Of a stretch of DNA of 64,000 bases, positions 47,520-57,875 are shown piece by piece (the first letter of the stretch is position 1; every line of letters begins with the position of its first letter). The translations under genes were made by a program, and so were the position numbers. The notes below the pieces were generated by a model. That model was not told where the DNA came from, did no database searches, and worked only from the letters and a program-made list of their open reading frames with translations. The DNA is from Prostheceraeus crozeri (lineage: Eukaryota > Platyhelminthes > Polycladida > Euryleptidae), in NCBI GenBank assembly GCA_907163375.1, contig CAJQUW010011626.1, positions 484,331 to 548,330 of the forward strand. Reading direction: 5' to 3'.

Positions 47520-47955
47520 ATTTAGAGAAATGTGATGAAACTTTAATTTACTGCATGCAATTATGCGATCAGCGTGCTTGAATTAATAGCTCTAGCTATG
47601 GTCGGGTCGGGTGCAAGGTGGAGATTGCGACTTGGAGTGACATTCCTTTAAATATATCGAACAATGAAGTTCTAAGAGCTTAAAAAACGGATCACCTAAA
47701 TTTCGCTGAAATTCAATCGATTCTCATGCCTTCCAATCGTGTCGCACAGCAACATGCTCGCATCATTCGAGAGCTTGCATTCGCAGCTATAAAATGAGCT
47801 ACGATAGGCTTGTATCTGTTATTGCATTTGCTGAGCAGTGCTCAAAATATGAAAGTCGCTTAATTTATAAATTGAAATCTTTTAGTAAGAAAACATGTGA
47901 GCAATTATTTTGGTACCGGGAGAATGAGCATTTTCTGAGCTTTCTTTTGATATAC

Positions 47956-48450
47956 TGATCATGAAAATCGGTGAACTAGGAAAAAATTAGTGACATCGTG
48001 AAGTTATCACAAAATCATGACTCTTTTGACTGAAAATGTCATGTTCTCACTTTTTCATCAAAGATGTTCATGTTTGATATCTTCAGAATCCTTGCGATGG
48101 GGTGCGAATATGTAAGCTGAATTTAAACAGTTCTTTTTCAAACTTCTTCAACATTTTTCTCATTACCGCTAAAGTACACAAACAACACGTAAAGTGAACG
48201 AAGGTTCAAAACAAAACAATAAGAGAAGGCATGTCTTTGTTTTCTCACAGTGACTGCAGATTGTTTACTTTGAACTCTTTGTTTACTATATACTCTTAAT
48301 TAAAACATGAGATTGCAAGATGCCAAACATGAATATTTTTGATGAAAAAGTGAGAACATGACATTTTCAGTCAAAAGATTTAAATAGTGAAAGACTAGTG
48401 ATAACCTCACGATATCACTACTTTTTCCTAGTTCACTGATTTTGATGACC
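47956..48450. mobile_element. Inverted-repeat element (495 bp)
   Basis: Arms of about 120 bp: left 'aaaatcggtgaactagg', 'gtgaagttatcac', 'actgaaaatgtcatgttctc'; right mirror 'gagaacatgacattttcagt', 'gtgataacctcac', 'cctagttcactgatttt'. The loop is about 250 bp. No ORF. Abuts the next element directly. Confidence 0.7.
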
Positions 48451-48456
48451 AGAATT

Positions 48457-49771
48457 CACTTGGTGACATGCCACGCGTAGTTCACGCGTAATTACGGAAC
48501 ACCCCAAATATCCGTGGTTAAAGACATTCTATTCTTCTATGCGCGTTACATACGCGCTGCACTAATTAAGAGTCAGAAATCACTTGATCTGATGCTGTTA
48601 AAACATGAGGAATTCATCCATATCCTTCTTCTCAGAGAACAACTAGCAGCTATAATATGATTTTTTGATGAATTCATCATATTATAACATGAGGAATGTT
48701 TATGAAGACGCGCGGGCGAGCGTTTATAGTTTGCGCGTCGTCTACGGTTGTCTGCGTTGCCACTTGAACCACGGATGAACCGTTAAGCATGTTCTGTCTT
48801 CCCTGAGCATGAAATTGAGGTCCTATCACATTGCTTAGCTTCTCTGATACATGCAGACACATGAGACGCAAAGTCTATATAACAAGACTGCCAACTATAC
48901 TAATAGTCCGGGAGCCAGCGTGAAGTTGTGCAGGGAACGAGGTAGTACATAAAACTTTCACATAGCATAGTACACCTCTAACCTACTGCAAAACTTCGCG
49001 TCTGCCGGATCAGATCATTTGCTTTTCAGAAATAGAGAGGATAACACAATCCTATGTATTTCCAATGGTAAAATTGTGACATTTAAGGTGTTGACTCCAT
49101 TTTTTCGAATTTTTGCTCATAAAAGTTACACAAATTGGTATTTTGTTGAACTGGTTATTATAGAAATCATCTACAGATCATGATCTTTCAAATGAGTTAT
49201 CATTCAGTGACAGAGGATGAAGTAGAGTGTACAAACAGACACTTTTCGTTGGTGTAACTGCAAATTTTAACATAGAAATTTCAGGAAACTGTTGATATAC
49301 TTTAGCGAAAAGTGTCTGTTTGTACACTTTGCTTCATCCTCTGTCACTGAATAATAACTCATTTTAAAGATCATGATCTGTAGATGATTTCTATAATAAC
49401 CAGTTCAACAAAATACCAATTTGTGTAACTTTTATGAGCAAAAATTCGAAAAAATGGAGTCAACACCTTAAATGTCACAATTTTACCATTGGAAATACAT
49501 AGGATTGTGTTATCCTCTCTATTTCTGAAAAGCAAATGATCTGATCCGGCAGACGCGAAGTTTTGCAGTAGGTTAGAGGTGTACTATGCTATGTGAAAGT
49601 TTTATGTACTACCTCGTTCCCTGCATAACTTCACGCTGGCTCCCGGACTATAACTTATATAACAGATATTGCAGCAATATCCCTCATAGCCACGGATGTT
49701 TAGGGTCATGAATAATTACGCGTGGTTCACGCGTGAACTACGCGTGATTGATCGTGGCATGTCACCAAGTG
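48457..49771. mobile_element. TIR element 'CACTTGGTGACATGCCACG', copy A, interrupted
   Basis: Ends CACTTGGTGACATGCCACG and CGTGGCATGTCACCAAGTG. Without the insertion at 48904-49650 it is about 570 bp and matches copy B (53214-53758) in reverse orientation over its length, including the GC-rich stretch 'gacgcgcgggcgagcg' near 48708. A 64-codon minus-strand ORF (48677-48871) is shared with copy B. Subterminal 'acgcgta' and 'tacgcgt' words are repeated at both ends. Confidence 0.8.
48904..49650. mobile_element. 747-bp palindromic element, 345-bp arms, 3-bp target duplication
   Basis: Arms 48904-49248 and 49306-49650 are almost perfect mirror images around a 57-bp loop. Terminus TAGTCCGGGAGCC, one base from the terminus of the Academ-like element at 24110. 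Target duplication taa at 48901-48903 and 49651-49653, the length expected for Academ. It is inserted inside copy A; copy B shows the corresponding region without it. Non-autonomous; presumably moved by an Academ-type transposase (inference). Confidence 0.85.
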
Positions 49772-49789
49772 TAGTGAGTCTCCTCGTTT

Positions 49790-50008
49790 GTCACATTCTG
49801 GTCATTTCCACATGCCACTTTGTCTAAGGTCTAGACGATCTCGTTCATTTTTATCTTATGCCTGTCGTCTTTTTAACTCAAGATTATAACTTCTGTGTTT
49901 GCTATAATTTCTTCTTTTATAGTATTGTCAACTGATTGTATGATCAATTCTGTTACTTGTGATTTTCAATATTGAGAATTTCAATAAACGCCTATTGTTA
50001 TTATTATT
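49790..50008 (+). mobile_element. LINE 3' end with (tta)n tail
   Basis: AT-rich 3' UTR-like sequence ending in caataaacgcctattgtta then ttattattat. AATAAA followed by a trinucleotide tail is typical of CR1/L2-like LINE 3' ends. No coding part is left. Confidence 0.45.
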
Positions 50009-50127
50009 ATATCAAAAGAAAGTTCAGAAAATGCTCATTCTCCCCGTACTAAGATAATTATCATGTTCACCTGCTTTCTTATCGAAAACTTGCAATTTGT
50101 AAATTGAGTGATTTTTATATTTTGAGC

Positions 50128-50861
50128 CTGGGATGCGGAGTCGGAGTCCTATCATTTTTGTTGGAGTCGGAGTCCTATCAAATGATAGGACTCCAGACTC
50201 CGGCCTATAACTAGACCCGAAATATAATGCAAACAAATTATTTATCCTCGTGCATGTAGCTGTCACTGTCTTGATATCAACTTTCTCCGTCAAACAAAAG
50301 TACAGAGACAGCAGTGCATGCAAAGCTTGTAATAGTTGAGGGAATGAACCGTGATAGTGAAAAAGGATTGTCGTTTCATTCAGTGATTTAGTAGAGAAGA
50401 CAAGCCTTCCTAGCCACGATCACACATACGCCCTAAAGGTCACATCAGCGACAAAAATGAAATACTAATTTGTTTGAGAACATTACCTCTTACCCTCACG
50501 TTAATCGTGTGTGATGGTTCCTCCAAAGCGCATATTGAAATCGAAAGAGTACTCATATTCTACGAAGAAGGATGGGGATTTTCCTGCCTGGTAGAAACTG
50601 AAGAAAAACCGTGTGAAGCACACATCAAGAAGATGGGAGGAGCAGAGTCGCATGCATCCAACTTAAAGCGACATTTGATAAACTTTTATCGAAAATGATT
50701 GATAATTGATAAAGCAATGATCACCGAAAATAGGTTCAGGTAAGCCTATAATGATCTATGATGTAGGCTACCATTTTTTTTTAAAAAAAACTAGGCTTTA
50801 TATAATTGCCACCCGGAGTCGGAGTCGGAGTCCTATCAAACCCCGGAGTCGGAGCTCCCTG
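50128..50861. mobile_element. Non-autonomous hAT element (734 bp) with BED-finger remnant
   Basis: Perfect 8-bp duplication ttttgagc at 50120-50127 and 50862-50869. Left end ctgggatgcggagtcgg, right end ccggagtcggagctccctg; both ends carry repeated ggagtcggagtc. The 74-codon frame at 50474-50698 contains GGAESHASNLKRHLINFYRK, which matches the end of a BED zinc finger, the DNA-binding domain of hAT transposases, so this is a deletion derivative of an autonomous hAT element. Confidence 0.85.
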
Positions 50862-51043
50862 TTTTGAGCACTGCTCAGCAAATTCAATAACAGATACAAG
50901 CCTATCATATCTCATTTTAAAGCTGAGAATGCAAGCTCTCGAATGATGCAAGCAAGTTGCTGTGCGACACGATTGGAAGGCATGAGAATCGATTGAGTTT
51001 CAGCGAAATTTAAGTTGTCCGTTTTATATGATCAGCTCTTAGT

Positions 51044-53213
51044 AGCATGTAGATGAGATGAAAGTGCATGAAACGAGAAATTGATTTAGCATTCTCGACC
51101 TTTGTATTTCAAACTTAGTAACCGGAAACATCAAATTCACGGAGAGTAGCACTTCTATAGGTCACGACTTCTCATCCGCACACACTTATGTTCACATAGT
51201 AGGACTAGATCGTAGGCTCCTCACTGATATCATCTGTCTGTAGTGTCAGTATGCAAGCATCACTCCTCATCGCCCACCATGCAAGCCCCACCACTGCAAG
51301 GCTGCGGGCATGTAAAGTTTATTAATAGAATTTCCCAGTTCGTTCCAAACCACCATCGTTATCAAGCAATTGACTTTTGATAACTGCATGGATGTTCCAT
51401 CAACATCGTCACATGAAGCAGCTCTGACTGATAAATTGTAGGTATAGTTGATGCATTAATGTTGGCATTATTATTTTTTTGATACGTTTCATGGCACAGC
51501 TCCACACAAAACATCTGCAATATTGCATATTAGGCCTACGGCTCAAATTAAAGACTGATGACGTGACAGTTATAATCAGAGCCTTAATTTCATAAAATTA
51601 AGTTGTCTGATATGCATCAGCAACGTTTTCAGTTCCGAAATATGAAGTGCTGCTTTACACCGCGCCTCGTGAAAATTTATTTTCCGATTGAAGATTGAGC
51701 AGTCAAAGATGAGCACATATATAAACTATTGTGTTTCATAAAAGCATGTATCTGATATAAAGATATTGATATATCAGTGCAATTGATCGATTGAAACAAA
51801 AAATAAAATTGATCTAAATTAAATCCTTGAGATATTAACGTAAATGGATTCACAACTCTATTCAGAACAAATATATAGCTTAATTTAGTGAATCATTAAA
51901 TCATACCTAGGAAAATTGAATTTATTCAGCAGTATAAATATAGTTGAATCTTAAACGAATATAATATTTTGATTCTAGCCACAGAAATCCGACACTGTAT
52001 ACTAATCACAGAGATGAATTGAACTGTCTGTGTGTAGGACTACTAAATTTGGAACACATGACACGGGAATTACATTCGGAGCCCCCAAGAATATTTAGAG
52101 CAAACACCTTAAATCACAAACATCTTACCGCAAACACCACAATTCACGCCTCTGCATGGTAAACTTTTTCTGGTCGATTAAATCATTCGTACCGATTATG
52201 GGCAGGTGCAAGGCTTGAAACTATGTACGTGTATATCAATGATCCAATGATAATTCAAGTAGCCAATTTCAAGATTCAACAATTTAATAATTTCAGTCAG
52301 AAATTTTCATTTACAGATTTGAAACTTAACATCTACATAGCTCAAGCCCAGCATCAGACAGTGGACAAAATTCAGGGGATCGATGAGCACAATATCATTC
52401 AAGTAGGCATGTGAATTCCAGTCTGGATTAATTGTGTCATGTAGGATCTCATTGCTAGGTACAAGTTGTTTGATATGAATTAACCAAGTATGTAGATGCA
52501 TACTTTGTTAATGAGTGTGTAAATGCCCTATGGGAGCGTGTGTACATAGTTTTGCTAAAATTTTGCTGAGAATTAAGGAGTGAACACTGACGCATGGGCT
52601 TGCGGTTTTCATTATGAAAAGCCTTCTGTTAACAACAATTCTGCTTGATTGACTTTCCTGTGCAAGTCATATGCAAGATACACACGACAACTTTCGATAA
52701 AAATATCTTGCAGTTTTGTTGATAATCTTGTGTACGACAGACGCAAGAAATGCATTTATATCTTACGACTATAATTTTTTGTCTACTCCTTAAAAGATTC
52801 GCAAGCATTCAGCAAGATTCTCTATTAGTGTGGGATAGGATCCTGACCACTCTATATAAACTAACCCACACGCAAAAGAATCTATCTATGTGATAGTAAT
52901 GAAGAATTGGAATGGTCATGCACATTGAAAGCAGTTCTACTTCGTGGACCTTCGTTTTCATTTCAGCTGAAATTTCCATCAACAAGCAATTGCTAACAAG
53001 TCGGATTTCTATATGAATCTAATCATTTATAGCTCAATTCTATGCAACTTTTACATATACAACATAACTTTTACTGACGCTAATACATTCTATTAGTTTA
53101 GAGAAGGTACTCAACAGGTCCATGTTGCCTGGTGATAAAATAAAGCTATTAACTAAATTTGATAAGTTAACAATACGCCAAACTTGAGCCAAGAAGTAGA
53201 AAAAAGCTCTCAA
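51044..53213. other. Stretch without a recognised gene
   Basis: AT-rich, only short frames (for example 52223-52414) with no recognisable product and no clear repeat. Confidence 0.45.
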
Positions 53214-53758
53214 CACTAGGTGACATGCCACGCTCAATTATGCGTAATTCACTCGTAAACTACGCGTGATTACACATGACCTTAAACATCCGTAGATATG
53301 CGTGACGTTTCTGCAACATCTGTCGGCAGTCCTATTCTATAGACTTTGCATCTCATGTGTCTGGATGCATCAGAGGCTAAACAATGTGATGGGACCTCAA
53401 TTTCATGCTCAGGGAAGACAGAACATGCTTAACGGTTCATCCGTGGTTCAAGCGGCAGCGCAGACAACCGTAGACGACGCGCAAACTATAAACGCTCGCC
53501 CGCGCGTCTTCATAAACATTCCTCATGTTATAATATGATGAATTCATCAAAAAATCATATTATAGCTGCTAGTTGTTCTCTGAGAAGAAGGATATGGATG
53601 AATTCCTCATGTTTTAACAACATCAGATCAAGTGATTTCTGACTCTTAATTAGTGCAGCGCGTATGTAACGCGCATAGAAGAATAGAATGTCTTTAACCA
53701 CGGATATTTGGGGTGTTCCGTAATTACGCGTGAACTACGCGTGGCATGTCACCAAGTG
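53214..53758. mobile_element. TIR element 'CACTTGGTGACATGCCACG', copy B (545 bp)
   Basis: Ends cactaggtgacatgccacg and gcgtggcatgtcaccaagtg. Uninterrupted counterpart of copy A in the opposite orientation. Contains the 78-codon plus-strand frame 53302-53538, whose last 48 residues (PQFHAQGRQNMLNGSSVVQ ... RPRVFINIPHVII) equal the copy A frame apart from two or three residues. That may merely reflect recent DNA identity. Confidence 0.82.
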
Positions 53759-54135
53759 AATTCTGTGTATGGACCTATATCACAATGCTGTGCATGAAAT
53801 TTCCGTGGTAATCAACTTAATCTCTTTCTCAATTAAAAGTTTCATTATTCTTATCAGAAAATTTTCATTCCATTTCATATCCATTAAGTTTCATACTACT
53901 TATATATCGAATTCTAAAGTGTCGAATAGTAATGTAAACACAGAGATAATTACAAAAATTTATCTTTTTAGAAATTGATCAAATATCATTTGTAGACTTC
54001 GGGAATACAATCTCCACAGGGAACTGAATCTTATGATGTTAATTTTTCACGGCATGCTAGCTTTTCTTGAGTTGCCATTCTACCTACTCTGTGACTCGGA
54101 CAAATAGCTGATAACTGAGACAATACAATTGATAC

Positions 54136-55000
54136 CATATAGTAGGGATATGTAGGTAGAGTGTCAACTCAAACAAGTATCTGTAAACAGTGAAAATTTT
54201 TATATGAAAAGATTCAGTTTCTTGCGGAGATTATACGTTCCCGTGGTCCAAAAATTATTTGAGCAGTTTCAAAAATGTCAAAATTTTGCCAATTTAAATA
54301 CTACCGAAATGACTCCCCGTTGTAAGTAGTATAAAGCAAGATGGATATCAAAATGAATGAATATTTGATAATAATCATCCTAACCAGGTGGAAATTAAGC
54401 TGATTATCAAGGGAATTTCATGAATTGTATTATAATGAAAGTCTTCATGAAAAAGTCGCGATATTATTCGTGCTTTATTGGCTGAAATTTCAAGTTTTTA
54501 ATTCAATTTTCACCGGCATGAATTTATGATTCACTAGATTCATGTTTCATTTCATGGAACTGAATTTATGTGGACTCATTTACATCTTTCAAAGTAAATT
54601 GAAATCATTGACTTTGATTATGTGATTTTGCTCTCCCAGTGGCAGCTGTTGCCTGATCACGCTTAAGAAGATTCTCTGAGGTTCAGCAAGAAAGCAATAG
54701 CGCAGGTCATCGAGTTGCCAATTTATCAAACATTACCTATACAAGCATAGAGTAAGCATGTATCCAAGGCTGTCATGACACGGACAATCTGTAAAATAAT
54801 ATCATTTCCTTCTGCTTTGCTATCATGATCAGTCAATTCCGTTGTAATTTCTTGAAAACTGCATAAATGCGCATATCTCACATTTAGAAACAATTCCGAT
54901 TGCATCTCCTTTCAGGTCATCTAATAAATTCGAAAGCGTATACACAATGGGGATTTAATAAATACGGAGTTACCACTCTACCTAGTATACCTACTCTATG
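54136..55000. mobile_element. TIR element (865 bp), copy 2; partner at 16457-17297
   Basis: Reverse-orientation copy of the 16.5-kb element with the same ends (catatagtagggatatgtag and tatacctactctatg) and length. Subterminal 'ggtagagtg' at the left and 'cactctacc' at the right extend the TIR. Non-coding. Confidence 0.75.
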
Positions 55001-55227
55001 ATCGATACTACTCTTAAATATTTTCAACATTTGCTTGCACCTTCTCATCAAAGATTCACATCTTTAGCCCTTCGTACATGTCCATCTCCAATTCAGTTAA
55101 GTTGTATTATCATTACCAGATCAAAAAAATTGAGAAAAAAAGATCGAGTGAAATAAATAAATCAAATAATAGACACATTCTCAGAAGACTCTCAGATTGT
55201 GATTAGCAGAGATGTATTTCCCACACA

Positions 55228-55400
55228 ATAAAAAGTCTCCTAGAAGCCACAAGTCTCGATATCTCGGCACTGTATCTTCAGTTTGAATCGTAGTGGAGAT
55301 GTTGTGAAAACACTTGGGGAAAGAATAAGGTGGACATTTGTCATCAATAATACAAGCGTCGTCTGCTTTTCCGTGGAGCAATTGAAATTACCCTTAGAAT
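55228..55400. repeat. Dispersed repeat, copy 2 (partner at 4083-4250)
   Basis: Same block order as copy 1. A frame here (55283-55534) reads GDVVKTLGERIRWTFVINN and KLPLEYPPEKRNSGEM and is longer than in copy 1; it might be a decayed coding unit of an unknown element. Confidence 0.45.
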
Positions 55401-55784
55401 ATCCGCCCGAGAAAAGAAACAGTGGGGAAATGTATAGTGTAATGTTGACAATCATCTTCAGCAATTGTAAAGTAACTGAAATGCAATTGAAGAAAAGCAG
55501 AGTATTTATTAATTGCAATCAATTACATTTTTGAGTATGTAATTTGTAATTTTGATCATTTCATGAGTAATTGACACACATCTGACCAATCAACATTACT
55601 CAAAGAAGGAGTAGGCCTACAAGTAACGTCTATATTACTTCGAAACAGCCAAGTAGACCTATGAAATAAAAATATGGTTTAGGTACTTAAAGTATCAATT
55701 TTTTACGAAACACAGCTGAGTGAAACGGCTGAGGGGCCATTAAGGACCCCAAACGCCACTTGTCGGTTGACTCCTACATCAACT

Positions 55785-57529
55785 CAGAGTTGGAAGTGGG
55801 TCAACGAAACTTGACCCATGACCCACGACCCACCTGAACCACATCTTTGACCCACTTGACCCACAAGCTGCAAGGGTGAATGATGTGAATGCAATTTCCT
55901 TTTCTGGTATCATCTTTAGTTTCATTTTCATTCAAGATTCTAGGTCTATCTAGGTACAGGCCTCGTAGCATCAAAATTGTTGTTATATTTGTTATAAAGA
56001 TTCAAGTGTATCAGATCACTTGTCACATGATAAATAGGCATGTAACCTCACCAAAATTATCTTATAATCAAAGTTCATACACCACAAATGCCTAAGGTTC
56101 TAAAAAATTTAAACGATTCTGTTTCCTGTTATAATTCTTGACTATCCTTTTTAGTGCTACTTATTTTACTCGTAGAGAGATGATTAGTTAAGTTGAGGGC
56201 CCTACAGACTAAATTTCAAATTTTACATTTCTTAATCAAATGAAGCAAAAAAAAGATTGCCGTAGGCCTAAATCATTTATTCGTGCATTTATTATGTTCG
56301 ATACTACATGTGTGAAAATTATCCCAGAAAAATCGTCAAACTGATATTTTGTTGCTTCTGATGGCGATCGATTCAAATTTTACTAACTTCCGCTAATGCT
56401 AGATTTAGACAGAAAGTTGTATATTTGATGTAAGAATCACATTCATTGAAAAGCATATGGAGCAAGCATGCGTAACGCGTGAATAGAAAATTGCACGAGG
56501 ACAAGATTATAATTCAAGAATTAGCTTACAATGTACATATAGATTAACTGATGTATTTGAGTATCGCTGCATGTACGAGTACGTTGTGATAACAATCACT
56601 AGTGACATTATGTAAATATTCCATTTTTTATTGATTCCAAATAAAATATCGAAACGAAACTTTTTATTGATACGAAGTGTTAAAAAATATCTCCTCACAG
56701 AGCTCTGCCGTAATAAGCCTGTATGAAAGGGATAAGGCTATATCAATGACAGTCGTATGATTTATCGTATTTCAGATTATCATGTATCGAATGAGCAATT
56801 AGATGTATGGAACATGTATGATGCGAAAGTAGATTGAACGGCTAAGTACTTTAGATATAAAGCATGTATATTATCAAGATATTTTGATCAATTACACATT
56901 TCGAAAATATTTAGGCTCTGATCAATATTTACCAGAGATTTACCACTCTAACCTCTACCAGAGGATATTTTCTACGAAAGACCAACAAAATCAAACGAAA
57001 CAAACAAAGCGATGGTCAGCTGGCATTGCAAGAAAATTTTCAAGATGAGTAAAACCTCTGAATACCAGACTTCTTCAGTACCTGTATCTCTGAAATCAAT
57101 GTAGCACATCATTGGGTATCGTCAGACACAGCGAGAATCGAGCATACACAATTGTACTCATACAACTTCTCTGCACCAACCAATATCTCTCAGTAGACAG
57201 CAGCAATTTTTTTCGAGCCTTTAATTTGTGTGAATTCCGCCCCCTTTCGAAAGTGTATGAGGCTTGTGAAAGTCAAGTGTTGCATATTTTGACTGTGTGC
57301 ATCCATCACCCCTTTCAGTGACACTGACTCAATAATTTTTCATGAATGATAAGAATACGAATAAATGAAGTTTACTGTATTTGAGATTGTCAAATTTATC
57401 ATGGGTCAAACTAGTTGGAAGTGGTTCAACGAAGTCTGACCCAAACTAAATGTGACCCATGACCCACGTGACCCACGCGATTTTGTGACCCACTTGACCC
57501 ACCTGATCCATGAAACACTTCCAACTCTG
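55785..57529. mobile_element. Non-autonomous hAT element (1745 bp) with 'gacccac' subterminal repeats
   Basis: CAGAGTTGGAAGTG at the left and CACTTCCAACTCTG at the right, a 14-bp perfect TIR. Near-duplication catcaact (55777-55784) and tatcaact (57530-57537), 7 of 8. Dense gacccatgacccac words occur near both ends (55815-55870 and 57430-57510), on the same strand rather than mirrored. A second 'agttggaagtgg' lies at 57412. Interior has no recognisable transposase. Confidence 0.8.
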
Positions 57530-57621
57530 TATCAACTACATGATTGATTGCTTATCAGTTCGTATGTCGAACAATTGACTGCTCATTAAGTCCAATTCAA
57601 ATAATTAATAAGGATAAAGGA

Positions 57622-57875
57622 TAAAGGAGCACCTGCCTCGTTGGTTGTGTAATGATGTACATAGAAGTATACCAGACCCTAGCTCGTCGATTTGTAAACA
57701 TGCTATAACTTGTGATGATCTGAAAGGTCTTACTTTCTCTTCTTATTTTTCCATTTTATGTAGCTCTGCAAACCCTACTTCCCTTCGTATTTTAGAAGCC
57801 TTGTACATTTTGAAACTGTCACCACCCTTGCGTATACAGAAAGAATTTGTATATAGTCTTTTATTGCCATGGTGA
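57622..57875 (+). pseudogene. Penelope-like element C-terminal fragment
   Basis: Reads EHLPRWLCNDVHRSIPDPSS, SICKHAITCDD, YFSILCSSANPTSLRILEAL and YILKLSPPLRIQKEFVYSLL ending LLPW. The order 'EHLPxWL ... SSIxxHLxxC ... F.ILxxxxxxxxLRIxEALxIxxxxPxLNxQxxxxxLxLPW' is the closing part of Penelope-like proteins (family knowledge). Open in one frame; the start of the protein is missing. Confidence 0.7.

Larger units (their letters stand above)
47671..51043. mobile_element. Outer inverted-repeat element holding several later insertions
   Basis: Left arm 47671-47953 and right arm 50009-51043 are reverse complements once the hAT insertion at 50128-50861 is removed: for example left 'gagaatgagcattttctgag' against right 'ctcattctc' with 'cagaaaatg', left 'attctcatgccttccaatcg' against right 'cgattggaaggcatgagaat'. 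Arm identity looks around 85 per cent, so this is the oldest layer. Between the arms lie the elements at 47956-48450 and 48457-49771 and a LINE 3' end. Family unknown. Confidence 0.65.
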
